Assembly: GCF_000266885.1 (NCBI RefSeq) | Contig: NC_018020.1 | Span: 3,968,001-4,032,000, forward strand | DNA: 64,000 nt | Source: Turneriella parva DSM 21527 | GTDB taxonomy: Bacteria > Spirochaetota > Leptospiria > Turneriellales > Turneriellaceae | Direction of reading: 5' to 3' | In this document: in pieces, positions 26,305 through 35,625 of the stretch | How positions within the stretch are numbered: the first letter of the stretch is position 1 | Layout: every line of letters begins with the position of its first letter | Notes under the pieces: generated by a model | Seen by the model: the letters and a program-made list of their open reading frames with translations, nothing else | Database searches by the model: none | What the model was told of the DNA's origin: nothing | Translations under genes and position numbers: made by a program

Positions 26305-27921
26305 TCAGAACCCCGGAATCTTGGGCATGTTCTTCTTGAGCTCTTCTTGCGCTTTACGCTTGGCTTCTTCTTCAGCTGCTTTTTTCGCGGCATCGGCCTT
26401 GGCCTTCGCCTCGCCCACAGCCTTATCTTTTGCAGCGTTCAGCTGGCCGGTGATCGCACCTGTCAGATTGCCCGTACCTTTTTTGATCTCGTTCGAGATC
26501 AGATCTTTGAGGCTCGGGAACTCAGGCCGCACCACCTTCACGTTAGGCGAAGAGATAGTGCCGCTCGAATCGATGCCAAAAGTGATCAGGCCGTTTTTCA
26601 TCGCCGGCGCCAGCACCTGTGCACGAATCTTCTCGGGTGCGAGGCCATCTGCCACTGCCTTGCGGGCTGGCTCTGGAACCTGCGCCAGCGCAGGCGTTAC
26701 GGCCGCTCCAATCGACTTATCGAGATCAGATTCGACAGTTTTTGTGTGCTGCGCTGCGAGCGAGAAATCGCCGCGCATCTTGTGGTCCAGAGATTTTACG
26801 TTAACATAGTCTTCAGCCGTCAGGCGAAACTCAAAGTCTTTTGTGATGAGCGCAGGCGGCTCTTTGATGCGCACGACGCCACCGCCATAGGTAATCGTCG
26901 CGTACGCGTCCCGTGAAAGCGTCTGCGTTTCGCCGAGAAAGCCCAGTTTGATGCCAATCTTGTTCAGCATTTCGGTCTGCCCTTTCAGCTTTTCAAAGAT
27001 TGAGAGGCCGGTCACGAAGCTGCCTTCCAGCAAGCCCATTTTCAGCATAACAGATTCTGCCGGGCCACCGGTCTTGGGGTTGAACGGATTGATAGCACCC
27101 GCAAGGTCAAATGCGATCTTGAATGACTTCACTCCGCCGCCTTTTGATTCTTGCAGTTCGAGCACGAACTGTGTGGTGAGGCCGATGTGGTTATGTTTTT
27201 CGAGATTTTTTGGGTCGATATGTGTGTCGCGCAGGTAAACATTCACTCCGCTTACCTTCAGCGTCTGGCCAAGCGATTCGACGTTGACTGTGAAGAAACC
27301 TTTTTCAATGCCTATTTTTCCCATTTTGATCTCAGTCGGTATTTCGCGGATATCAAAAGGTTTTGCGGGTTCTTTGTTTTTCTTTTCGGCGGCTTTTTTC
27401 GCCGCGGCCTTTTTATCTTCTTCTTTTTTGGCGGCAGCTTCTTCTGCTTCTTTTGCCAGTTCTTCTTTGGTCTTGGGTTTCAGCAGCAGCGGCTGCAGGT
27501 TATTGCCACCGTTTTTGCCGAGCACGATATGCGCCACCGGCTCAGTGAAGAGCAGCGATTTAAGTTCGAATTTCTTACCGAATGAAGTGATGAGCGCGCC
27601 GATCGCGACCTGAAAATTGAATTTTTTGAAGCCAATTACCTCGCCTTTCATCGGCGTGCGTTCTGCCATGGGCTTAGCGACCTCTGCGTCACGGTAGCCA
27701 ATCTTGAAGCCGTCGATCGTGATGCCCGAAAAAGCAGCCCAAATCGGCACCGAGATGTCTTGAATTTCGACGCGGCCGTTGATATTCTCTTCAATCTTTG
27801 TGGCGACAAAGTCTTTCGTGACCACTGCCTTGATGGCGATGAAACCACCGACCATCACGACGACGATCAGTATGCCTAGCCCTATCAGGCATTTCTTCAG
27901 AATCTTGAGTGCTTTTTTCAT
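26305..27921 (-). CDS. AsmA-like envelope protein
   Basis: 538 aa from ATG 27921; a TTG start at 27957 overlapping the kefB-like stop (TTGA) is an alternative, and neither has a clear ribosome-binding site. A single N-terminal membrane helix (LIGLGILIVVVMVGGFIAI) is followed by a periplasmic body with AsmA-type features (INGRVEIQDISV, ITIDGFKI). A highly charged Ala/Lys/Glu coiled coil runs at about 155-185. The body continues and ends in a second Ala/Lys-rich helix before MPKIPGF. AsmA-family proteins bridge the envelope and are linked to phospholipid transport to the outer membrane. It follows the antiporter gene closely. Confidence 0.72.
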   Translation of the reverse strand: MKKALKILKKCLIGLGILIVVVMVGGFIAIKAVVTKDFVATKIEENINGRVEIQDISVPIWAAFSGITIDGFKIGYRDAEVAKPMAERTPMKGEVIGFKKFNFQVAIGALITSFGKKFELKSLLFTEPVAHIVLGKNGGNNLQPLLLKPKTKEELAKEAEEAAAKKEEDKKAAAKKAAEKKNKEPAKPFDIREIPTEIKMGKIGIEKGFFTVNVESLGQTLKVSGVNVYLRDTHIDPKNLEKHNHIGLTTQFVLELQESKGGGVKSFKIAFDLAGAINPFNPKTGGPAESVMLKMGLLEGSFVTGLSIFEKLKGQTEMLNKIGIKLGFLGETQTLSRDAYATITYGGGVVRIKEPPALITKDFEFRLTAEDYVNVKSLDHKMRGDFSLAAQHTKTVESDLDKSIGAAVTPALAQVPEPARKAVADGLAPEKIRAQVLAPAMKNGLITFGIDSSGTISSPNVKVVRPEFPSLKDLISNEIKKGTGNLTGAITGQLNAAKDKAVGEAKAKADAAKKAAEEEAKRKAQEELKKNMPKIPGF

Positions 27922-27953
27922 AGGGGGAGATAGTCTCACCCTCAACACGCCGG

Positions 27954-29735
27954 TCAATCTTTTTCTTCAGCGATTGCATCTTGCCGAAAGACTTCGGCGA
28001 GCTGCAGACCTGCCTGGTTCGAATAATCGACAAAAAGCTTCTCATTGTCACGGTATTTCCTCTGCGCATGCAGCATCTCTTCGTCGTGTTTGCGAAAGGT
28101 GCGCACCATCTGGTCTGCGCGTTTTTCACTGAAGCCGAGCTCGCGCAGCATCACATGCGCTGTTTCTAAACTCGAAGCAAGAGTTTCGCGCCGCAGATCG
28201 TCGACCCCAACGTCGATAAGCTCATGTGCATGCGCGCGGTTGCGTGCGCGCGCGATCAGCTTCAGATGCGGAAAGTGCTGCTTGACAATTCGGGCAATTT
28301 CGACCGACGCTTCTATATCGTCGACCGCCAGCACGAATATTTTGGCATTGGCGGCCCCGGCCGCCTCGAGCAGATCGAGCCGGCTCGCATCGCCATAATA
28401 GACCTTGCTGCCAAATTTGCGCACGGTCTGCACCTGCTCGTAATCGACCTCGAGCGCCGTAAAATCGATTTCGTTAAGCCTCAGCATGCGGCCGATAATC
28501 TGGCCGTAACGACCGAACCCCGCCAGAATTACCGGGCTGCCTTCATTCGGCACTTCATCAAATTTCCAAGGCGAAGCGGCGAACCTGGAGCGCAGAAAGC
28601 GCTGGTTGAACGCAAACACGAACGGCGTGGCTACAAGACTCACCGCCACCACAACGTTAGCCAGCGCTGCGGTCTCAGGCGTGAAGAGGTTCTTGCCTGC
28701 AGCCAGCTTAAAAAGTACGAAAGCAAACTCGCCGCCCTGGCAGATCAAAAAAGCGATATTGCGCGACGCCTCTTTGTCGTAGCGAAAGAGCTGCCCTGCC
28801 CCATAGATCGCAACGACTTTAATTGCCATGAGCGCTGCAACTGCAGCGAATACCAAAAGGGGTTGGTTGAGCAGCAGCGAGAAGTCGATGCTCATGCCAA
28901 CAGCCATGAAAAACAGGCCCAGCAATAAACCTTTGAAGGGTTCGATACTCGCCTCAAGTTCGTGGCGGTATTCTGATTCTGAGAGTAATACGCCCGCGAC
29001 GAACGTGCCGAACGCCATCGAGAAGCCCGCATGCTCCATGAGAGCAGCGACAGAAAAAACCATGAGCAGCGAGGCCGCTGTGAAGAGCTCTCGACTTTCA
29101 GCGCGCACGATGACACGAAAAAAAGGCCGCACGAGGTATTTGCCGCCGACAAGCACCGCGGCAAGCGCGCCGAGCCCCGCGAGAAACCCCGGCGAACTAT
29201 GGCCTGGCGTGGCAGGCGCCGTGGTCAAAAACGGAATTGCGACCAAAACGGGTATTACCGCGATATCCTGAAACAGTAAGACTGCAAAGGCTGCCCGACC
29301 ATAGCTTGTATTGAGCTCGTGTTTTTCGCGCAGCAGCTGCAACGCAAACGCTGTCGAAGACAAGGCAGACCCGAACGATAAAATCGCCAACGCGCTGCCG
29401 CTCACGCCGTAGGCGAGAAGTGCGCCCCCAATACCCAGCATGCAAAAAATGATCTGCATGAGCCCGAACCCGAAGATGTCGCGCCGCATGTTCCATAAGC
29501 GCCCGGGACGTAGCTCTAACCCGATAATAAAGAGCAGAAGCACAACGCCAAATTCAGACAGCGTCAGAATATCGGAGACGTTCCAGATCAGCTTGAGGCC
29601 CGATGGCCCGATGACTGCGCCGGCGATCAGGTAGCCCAGAATGCTGCCCAGCCCGAGTCGCGTCGCGAGCGGCACCGCAACGACAGCGGCCGCCATAAAG
29701 AGCAGCATGTTTGAAAGTACAGAGTGTGAATCCAT
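27954..29735 (-). CDS. CPA2-family cation:proton antiporter with RCK_N domain (KefB/KefC type)
   Basis: 593 aa. About 12 membrane helices span residues 5-380 with the family motifs GYLIAGAVIGPSGL, LFIIGLELRP, LLFQDIAVIPV and FAFVLFKLA. From about 405 there is a cytoplasmic NAD-binding RCK_N domain starting with VILAGFGRYGQIIGRML and containing GDASRLDLLEAAGA. It resembles glutathione-gated K+ efflux systems, though ligand gating cannot be inferred. The charged helical C-terminal tail is typical. Likely role is K+ or Na+ efflux coupled to proton uptake. The gene is followed within 33 bp by the AsmA-like gene. Confidence 0.88.
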   Translation of the reverse strand: MDSHSVLSNMLLFMAAAVVAVPLATRLGLGSILGYLIAGAVIGPSGLKLIWNVSDILTLSEFGVVLLLFIIGLELRPGRLWNMRRDIFGFGLMQIIFCMLGIGGALLAYGVSGSALAILSFGSALSSTAFALQLLREKHELNTSYGRAAFAVLLFQDIAVIPVLVAIPFLTTAPATPGHSSPGFLAGLGALAAVLVGGKYLVRPFFRVIVRAESRELFTAASLLMVFSVAALMEHAGFSMAFGTFVAGVLLSESEYRHELEASIEPFKGLLLGLFFMAVGMSIDFSLLLNQPLLVFAAVAALMAIKVVAIYGAGQLFRYDKEASRNIAFLICQGGEFAFVLFKLAAGKNLFTPETAALANVVVAVSLVATPFVFAFNQRFLRSRFAASPWKFDEVPNEGSPVILAGFGRYGQIIGRMLRLNEIDFTALEVDYEQVQTVRKFGSKVYYGDASRLDLLEAAGAANAKIFVLAVDDIEASVEIARIVKQHFPHLKLIARARNRAHAHELIDVGVDDLRRETLASSLETAHVMLRELGFSEKRADQMVRTFRKHDEEMLHAQRKYRDNEKLFVDYSNQAGLQLAEVFRQDAIAEEKD

Positions 29736-29748
29736 AATGTGAATGCGC

Positions 29749-30450
29749 TTAAGTTAAGCGGTCATACGTTTCGCGCATCAGGGACTCAACGTGTTGCGTC
29801 AACTTCTGCGCATCTTGTCGCTGCATACCGCCGGTCGCGATCGGCGGCAGCACTCGCGCCTTCAGCGTGCCGCTACGCATTTTGCCGCTTGCCTTGTCGT
29901 AGAGGCGCTTATACGACTCTATCACGACCGGCACCACAGGAACCTGCGCGTCGATTGCCATCACAAACCCACCCTTTTTGAACGGGAGAAATCCTACCTG
30001 ATCGCGATTACGCGACCCTTCGGGAAAAATCGCGATGGAAACCCGGCGCGTTGTAATCGCTTCGACCCCGGCATCGAGTTGGCCGCGCGCCTGTTTGCCG
30101 TCACCCCGCTTAATCAGCACGTTTCCGCCGAGGTAAAAGGCCCAGCCAATGAAGGGAATATAAGCAACTTCTTTCTTACCAATGATCGCCAACCGCGGAA
30201 TCTTCATCAACCCGAGCGGAAGGCCATCGAGCGAGCTCTGGTGGTTGAAAACATAGACCGCAGGCTCAACCTGAATATTTTCGCGGCCCAAAATGTCGAA
30301 GCGCCAGCCGCTGATCAGCTCGCCGACGCGCGCGTAAAAATACATCAACTGCGAAGTGGCAGCATTGTCTCTGAACCTGATCAGCAGGTAAGGCAGCGAG
30401 ACGGCCGTCAGAAACATCAGCCAGAAATTGGTGAGGTACGCGCGCCACAT
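29749..30450 (-). CDS. plsC: 1-acyl-sn-glycerol-3-phosphate acyltransferase (PlsC family)
   Basis: 233 aa. The acyltransferase catalytic motif HX4D is H70-D75 (NHQSSLD), and the substrate-binding motif FPEGSRNR lies near residue 140. An N-terminal hydrophobic stretch (NFWLMFLTAVSLPYLLI) anchors it in the membrane. It would acylate lysophosphatidate to phosphatidate. It lies 13 bp upstream of the antiporter gene and divergent from the 30555 gene. Substrate chain preference is not visible. Confidence 0.88.
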   Translation of the reverse strand: MWRAYLTNFWLMFLTAVSLPYLLIRFRDNAATSQLMYFYARVGELISGWRFDILGRENIQVEPAVYVFNHQSSLDGLPLGLMKIPRLAIIGKKEVAYIPFIGWAFYLGGNVLIKRGDGKQARGQLDAGVEAITTRRVSIAIFPEGSRNRDQVGFLPFKKGGFVMAIDAQVPVVPVVIESYKRLYDKASGKMRSGTLKARVLPPIATGGMQRQDAQKLTQHVESLMRETYDRLT

Positions 30451-30554
30451 TGCGTGAGCAGATTACGGCGCTCGCGAAGCCTGTCAATCGCAAGGCCGTA
30501 CCGGCGCTGCATGAAACACTTGCTGTCACGACTAAACGATCGGGCCATGCCCCC

Positions 30555-31112
30555 ATGGCTCAGGCACACCAGCTGATTGACGTGCGCAAGAACGGTGCTT
30601 TCATTTTCAATGATATACTGCTGATCGATTACCGCCAGCAAAATCTGGTGCAGCTGCTGCAAGAAATCGCGACGCAGCGCACGCACCTCGAGCATATGAT
30701 GAAACGCTATCTGCGCGAAGATGAGCGCATGCTCGGCCAGGAAAAGGCGAATGTCGCCAATGCGCTGCACATGATTATCCGCAACCTCGCCGCGCTCTAT
30801 TTGCGGGTTTATGACCCCGAATTTGCTGCTGCATTCGGCGACGGGCTTGAGGTGAGCGAAGGCAAAGACGGCTTTCTCGTGAAGGGCAAGATGGATGTTG
30901 AAGAGGTGAACATTCATTTTTCTGTGTCGAAGTGGGCGACGGATTACCTCGACAAGTCAGTGCACGAGCTCATCGATGCATTTCAAGAGGCGGCGCGCGA
31001 CCGCAAGATCACTCTTGAAGAGAAAGTACTGCTGATCAACAAGATCCGCACTATTCTGCTGCAGTGCATTCAATCTTTCTACCTGATCAGAACCGGCGCG
31101 GTCTTTAGGTGA
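30555..31112 (+). CDS. Hypothetical helical protein
   Basis: About 185 aa from ATG 30555; a longer in-frame reading from 30450 would overlap the plsC start and looks non-coding. Not recognised. It is soluble and rich in long helices (LLQEIATQRTHLEHMMKRYLREDERM, and a C-terminal helical segment). The middle is a strand-containing part (GDGLEVSEGKDGFLVKGKMD). No catalytic motif is visible. It lies between plsC (divergent) and the greA-like gene and is closed by a 17-bp perfect hairpin. Confidence 0.65.
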   Translation: MAQAHQLIDVRKNGAFIFNDILLIDYRQQNLVQLLQEIATQRTHLEHMMKRYLREDERMLGQEKANVANALHMIIRNLAALYLRVYDPEFAAAFGDGLEVSEGKDGFLVKGKMDVEEVNIHFSVSKWATDYLDKSVHELIDAFQEAARDRKITLEEKVLLINKIRTILLQCIQSFYLIRTGAVFR

Positions 31113-31114
31113 CT

Positions 31115-31152
31115 CCTGAGCTGGAAATCACAGGAGTGATTTCCAGCTCAGG
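31115..31152 (+). terminator. 17-bp perfect hairpin after the 30555 gene
   Basis: Arms 31115-31131 and 31136-31152 are fully complementary with an AGGA loop. It begins two bases after the stop codon. No T-run follows, matching other gene-end hairpins in this window. Confidence 0.6.
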
Positions 31153-31202
31153 ACCCCAAATGAGAGTTGACAACCTGATTTTCGGCGGCAGCGTGCCTGA
31201 GA

Positions 31203-31229
31203 GCAGTGGCTGTTGCTACTGCTTTTTTT
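31203..31229 (+). terminator. Classical intrinsic terminator upstream of the greA-like gene
   Basis: GCAGTGGC (31203-31210) pairs with GCTACTGC (31215-31222), 8 bp with one G-U pair and a TGTT loop, followed by seven T (31223-31229). It lies about 90 bp before the greA-like ATG and after the separate hairpin that closes the previous gene. It could be an attenuator in the greA leader or the end of a small RNA. A TTGACA at 31167 has no convincing -10 partner. Confidence 0.65.
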
Positions 31230-31319
31230 ATGCCCTGATCTGCGATCGCCTGTGCGGCGCACAATAAAGCAGGGTATAGGCCAAGCGGAAACATTCTGCA
31301 GCGCTAAAGGGGATATCGA

Positions 31320-34088
31320 ATGAGCGAAACCGAAACAGTACAAGAGACAAAACCCGCGGGTGAAGCAGAAACTCTTGAAGCACGCATTCAAAGCCAGTTC
31401 AACGAAGAAAAATGGACACGCCTGTCGGCGAAAGACGTCAGCATTTCACGCTTTAAAATTCTCGAACAGATTTTAGACGAAGTTAAGAAACAAGGCAAAC
31501 ACGACCTTTTGCGCAGTGAGTCGCTTAACCACCTCGGTGAGTATGAGTCGTCGATTGCGGCGCACTACTTCATCGGCATGATGGCACTCGAAAAGAATAT
31601 TCCCGACGAAATTGTGCACCTCAAGACCCTGCTCGACCAATTTCAAGAGGCGTCGAAATGGGCGGTTGTCGATTATCTTTCAGAAAAGATGCTCGCGGTC
31701 ACCAAGACTCGCACAATTCTGCGCGCGCGCGCCAATGCCCTCGAAAAACTCGGCAAGCATAAAGAGGCGATTCCCGTTCTCGAGCAACTTGCCGTGCTCG
31801 ACCGCAAAAACCCTGACATCGCCCTGAAATACGCGGATGCAATCATCAACGAAGACCTCGAGAAGGGCCTGCAGTTCTACAAACAGGCGGCTGAAGCGTT
31901 TGCGCGCAACCTGCAGTTCGAAAAGCTGAAAACCACCTGGAACCGGCTCATCGAGCTTCTGCCAGACGATTTCAATTTCTACAAGAAAATTGAGCGTATC
32001 CTTACCGGCCACCGCCAGCGTGAGATGATCGCCGAACTTTATGTTCTGCTCGCCAACTACTTCATAAAGAAAGAAGACCATGACAAGGTCATGCTGCTCA
32101 GTAAAAAAATTCTCGAATACAACCCGAATTTTGCCCGTTTCAAGAACGAACTGATACGCACCTACCGCGAAAAATACAAGTCGCATTCGCTGCTTGAGGA
32201 TTTCATAAAGTACTCGGGTCTGACCGACACACGCAAGAGCCTGCAGTCATCGATTCTGAATTTTGAAACCAACATCGTTTTCGATAAAGGCAACTACGTC
32301 TTTCACCGCAGCTGGGGTGTCGGCAAAATAACCGAACTCAATACCGCTGAGATGGTCATCGACTTCAAAGACAAAAAAGCCCACAAGATGGATATCCAGA
32401 TGGCGCTGAAATCTCTGAAGCCACTGCGCGAAGAGCACTTCTGGGTGATGCAGTTCGAGAAGCCAGAAGAGATGACAAAGCTCTTTAAAGAAGATATTAC
32501 TGCTTTCTTCAAGATATTGCTGCAATCATTCGGCGGTCGCCTCTCGCTCGCCGACATCAAGACCGAACTGACTGACAAGTATGTACCGCTGTCGCAGTGG
32601 TCTAAATGGTGGAGCAAAATTCGCCCTGAACTTCTGAAAGACGCACTGATCGGCAATTCTGCGCAGAAAAAAGACGTGATCGAGCTGCATGACACGCCGA
32701 TCACAACTTCTGAATCGGCGATCGAGCAGTTTCAGGCGGCGCAGGGTTTTGAAGACCGCGTGCAGGCATTTATCGATGTGCTCAAGGCCCCAGAAGAGAA
32801 CCTCGAAGCCATTGAATTTATCGCTCCTCACTTTCGCGAGACGCTGAAAAGCCTCGACCCAAACACCCGGCTGAAAAGTTTGTGGTTGCTCGAAATGGCA
32901 ACCGAAGCGCTGGCCGACGACGAGCCGCTTTTCTCTAAGGAGCAGCAGGCTGACATCATTCAGGCCTTCAAGACCCGAACACCCGCAGATCTCGCTGAAC
33001 TTTATGAAGAAGTGAAGCAGACTGAACTCAAGCGCCACGCCTTGAAATTTGCCAAACGGCACCATAACGAGTGGCGTCGTATCTTTCTCGAAATGCTGTT
33101 TGAAACCCCGGTCAAGCTGCATAAGTCGATTATTTCTGACCTTACTGCGGCAAACGCCACCGAAGAGATTTCAGAATTTATTAACCGCCTGAAAAAAGAC
33201 GTGAAAACAAATGCCGAGGTCTTTCTCTGGACCGTAAAATCAGTGATTGCCGGCCAGCTCGAACTACCCGCAGGCCAGACGCAAGAAGCCCTGCTCGGTC
33301 TCTTTCGTATGATGAAGTCGATTCCGAAGATCGAACCGAAGGGCTCGAAGCTGCGCAACAGCGTTCGCGATATTTTCTTCGGCTCGGGCAAAGACGACCT
33401 GCTGAACGTGATTTCGCGCGAGGCTAAAGATTCGGTGCGCAGATTCTCTGCCCTGCTAAAAGACGTGCCCTTCTTCAATGACGGTGAAAAAATTCAGATC
33501 GTATCGCAGCTGCGTGAACTGAACCCCGCGGCGTTTGCTGAACAAGAAGACGACCACGATCAGACAGAAATCCAAGAAAGCCTTGCAGCACGCCTCGAAA
33601 AATCGGGCGGTACAGTGGCAAGTCTCGATGCGATCGAAGCGATGCGCGCAAAACTGGATAACCTAATCAACGTCGAGATACCGAAGAACTCAGAAGAGAT
33701 CGGCGTCGCGCAGGAAAAAGGCGACCTGCGTGAAAACTCTGAATACAAGGCGGCACTCGAAAACCAGACGATTCTTCAGGCAACAGTCACGCAGCTTGAA
33801 GCCGACCTCAAGGCTCTGCAACAGATTACTGCTGAAGATATTGATACCAACGCAGTTTCAATCGGTACGCGGGTGAAACTACGCGATGGCGCGAGCGGCG
33901 ACATCTTCGTCTACTCGATTCTCGACCAGTGGGATGCAGACGTCGACAAGGGCATTATCTCGTATAAGTCGCCGCTCGGCAAAGTGCTCATGGGTGCGCG
34001 CAAAGGTTCGACACAGACCTTTAACGCGCAGAAGCTTGAGATCATCGGTATCGAAAAAGCAATCGACGCCGCAGGCCGCGTGGTCTGA
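31320..34088 (+). CDS. greA: Extended GreA/GreB transcript-cleavage factor (spirochaete type)
   Basis: 922 aa, about 760 residues longer than E. coli GreA. The C-terminal 160 residues are a complete GreA. The coiled-coil tip is GDLRENSEYKAA with acidic residues D802 and E805 that reach the RNA polymerase active site. The FKBP-like domain is ISYKSPLGKVLMGARKGS. Residues 1-300 are helical, TPR-like. A small beta segment (VFHRSWGVGKITELN, near 330) recalls a KOW/CarD-like fold, and a long helical region follows. Similar giant GreA proteins are known in Borrelia and Treponema. AGGGGA precedes the ATG, and an intrinsic terminator sits in the leader. Confidence 0.88.
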   Translation: MSETETVQETKPAGEAETLEARIQSQFNEEKWTRLSAKDVSISRFKILEQILDEVKKQGKHDLLRSESLNHLGEYESSIAAHYFIGMMALEKNIPDEIVHLKTLLDQFQEASKWAVVDYLSEKMLAVTKTRTILRARANALEKLGKHKEAIPVLEQLAVLDRKNPDIALKYADAIINEDLEKGLQFYKQAAEAFARNLQFEKLKTTWNRLIELLPDDFNFYKKIERILTGHRQREMIAELYVLLANYFIKKEDHDKVMLLSKKILEYNPNFARFKNELIRTYREKYKSHSLLEDFIKYSGLTDTRKSLQSSILNFETNIVFDKGNYVFHRSWGVGKITELNTAEMVIDFKDKKAHKMDIQMALKSLKPLREEHFWVMQFEKPEEMTKLFKEDITAFFKILLQSFGGRLSLADIKTELTDKYVPLSQWSKWWSKIRPELLKDALIGNSAQKKDVIELHDTPITTSESAIEQFQAAQGFEDRVQAFIDVLKAPEENLEAIEFIAPHFRETLKSLDPNTRLKSLWLLEMATEALADDEPLFSKEQQADIIQAFKTRTPADLAELYEEVKQTELKRHALKFAKRHHNEWRRIFLEMLFETPVKLHKSIISDLTAANATEEISEFINRLKKDVKTNAEVFLWTVKSVIAGQLELPAGQTQEALLGLFRMMKSIPKIEPKGSKLRNSVRDIFFGSGKDDLLNVISREAKDSVRRFSALLKDVPFFNDGEKIQIVSQLRELNPAAFAEQEDDHDQTEIQESLAARLEKSGGTVASLDAIEAMRAKLDNLINVEIPKNSEEIGVAQEKGDLRENSEYKAALENQTILQATVTQLEADLKALQQITAEDIDTNAVSIGTRVKLRDGASGDIFVYSILDQWDADVDKGIISYKSPLGKVLMGARKGSTQTFNAQKLEIIGIEKAIDAAGRVV

Positions 34089-34096
34089 AGTTAGCC

Positions 34097-34888
34097 ATGA
34101 CCCGCCGCCGAATCACGATACTTGCGAGCCTCACCTGCCTGCTTCTGCTCGGGCAGGTGAATGCACAGGGTAAAACCGGTATCGGCGGCACCGCGTTCGA
34201 AATCATGGACAGAGTGTTTCAGCAGCTGCAATACGCCGAAGGACACCAGAAATTGCAGCTGACGATCACGACCCGCGAGGGTAAGTCGGTTGTCTACAAA
34301 GCATCGCTGTACCAAAAGCAGAATGCGAGTTTTTTTGTATTCGATTCGATGACCCGCGGCACTGAGCTCAAGCTGCTCTACAACGACCAGGGCCAGAACA
34401 TCTACGCTTATCTGACGCACGATAAGCGCATGTTCCATAAGAAATATCTTGATCGGTTTGAGAATGTACTTGGGTCAGGGTTTGCGTACATCGACATCGC
34501 GAACGCCTCTTTCATCGACAACTACCAACAAAAGATAAAGGGCTCAGAAAAGAATGAAGAGGGCGAATTCACAATCATCGAGAACCTGCCGCTCGACAAG
34601 GGCCATTATGGCAAGCTACTGGTATTGGTAGACCCGAAGAAAGACAACCGCGTGCGGCGCATAGATTATTACGATTCGGCGATGGTACTCATGAAAACAC
34701 TCACACTCACCTATGGCAGTCTTTCGGTGCGTGAAGAGAAAAATCTGACGAAACAGATCGAGTTTCCCATTCGCTGGGACATGGCCGACGTCAGCCGCGG
34801 CACGGTAAGCACGCTTGAATTCTTTTCGGTCGACAAGACAGCACGACTCGACGCGTCGCTGTTCAAAAAAGAAAATATCGAAAAATAA
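34097..34888 (+). CDS. LolA-like outer-membrane lipoprotein-sorting family protein
   Basis: 263 aa with a signal peptide (LASLTCLLLLGQVNAQG). The mature domain has the beta-sheet pattern and wording of the LolA-like family: KLQLTITTREGKSVVYKASL, ELKLLYNDQGQNIYAYL, LLVLVDPKKDNRVRRIDYYD. Members probably act as periplasmic lipid or lipoprotein carriers. Whether this one handles lipoproteins is not visible. It lies eight bases after the greA-like gene and two bases before rsmE in a tight operon. Confidence 0.75.
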   Translation: MTRRRITILASLTCLLLLGQVNAQGKTGIGGTAFEIMDRVFQQLQYAEGHQKLQLTITTREGKSVVYKASLYQKQNASFFVFDSMTRGTELKLLYNDQGQNIYAYLTHDKRMFHKKYLDRFENVLGSGFAYIDIANASFIDNYQQKIKGSEKNEEGEFTIIENLPLDKGHYGKLLVLVDPKKDNRVRRIDYYDSAMVLMKTLTLTYGSLSVREEKNLTKQIEFPIRWDMADVSRGTVSTLEFFSVDKTARLDASLFKKENIEK

Positions 34889-34890
34889 CC

Positions 34891-35625
34891 GTGACCGAAG
34901 CCGCCCCGCCGCTGCGCAGGCTGCAAAAAGACCATGCGCTGATTCTGCTGACAGCGCATGAATACCTCGCGCTGCAAGAGCGCGGTTCGCTCGCAATGCC
35001 CGACAGACACCGCGAGCACTTCGTCAAAGTCATGCGCAGGGCGAATACCTGGCAGGCAATCGTGGGCGATGGCTCAGGCAAAATCTCACCTGCAATGGTT
35101 GAAAAATCCACCCTGTTGCTCACCGACAGGCAGCGTGAAATCACGTTGCAACGCAAGGCTCGCGCAGTGACACTCGTGCAGGCCTGGATCAAGCCGAAAG
35201 CGCTGAGCCTCGTGTTACAGAAAGCGGCCGAACTGGGCGCGAGCCACATTCATCTCATCGACTGCGACCGTTCCCAGGCGATGCACGAAAAAACGGCGCG
35301 TATCGAGGCGGTGGTCGAAAATGCCTGTATGCAGGCGTATAACCCCGTGAGGCCGCACGTTACCACGGGAAATCTCGCCGCGTGGCTGACGGCACCTCAA
35401 TCTGAGATGCTTTACGGCGACCTCGAAGCCGAAGCGCGCATTACAGATTTTTCGGCTTCGGCTGGCAGCAGCCTGTGCTTCATCAACGGCCCCGAAGGCG
35501 GGTTCAGTGACGCCGAAATCGCACGGCTGAGGCAGGTCGCACGGCCGGTTCTGCTTTCTGAAAATGTTTTGCGCTCTGAAACGGCCGCAATATTTGCCTT
35601 AGGGTATCTGTGTCTTCAGCCATGA
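34891..35625 (+). CDS. rsmE: 16S rRNA (uracil-1498-N3)-methyltransferase
   Basis: 244 aa, GTG start. The C-terminal SPOUT knot is recognised by INGPEGGFSDAEI and LLSENVLRSETAAIFALGYL, the SAM-binding and knot motifs of RsmE. AVTLVQAWIKPKALSLVLQKAAELG is also typical. It methylates U1498 of 16S rRNA in the 30S decoding region. Its stop overlaps the thiS ATG as ATGA. Confidence 0.92.
   Translation: MTEAAPPLRRLQKDHALILLTAHEYLALQERGSLAMPDRHREHFVKVMRRANTWQAIVGDGSGKISPAMVEKSTLLLTDRQREITLQRKARAVTLVQAWIKPKALSLVLQKAAELGASHIHLIDCDRSQAMHEKTARIEAVVENACMQAYNPVRPHVTTGNLAAWLTAPQSEMLYGDLEAEARITDFSASAGSSLCFINGPEGGFSDAEIARLRQVARPVLLSENVLRSETAAIFALGYLCLQP

Noticed and set aside
31167-31195. Promoter at TTGACA 31167 for a small RNA
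   Set aside because: No acceptable -10 hexamer is found at 15-19 bp spacing, so it is mentioned only as context for the leader terminator.
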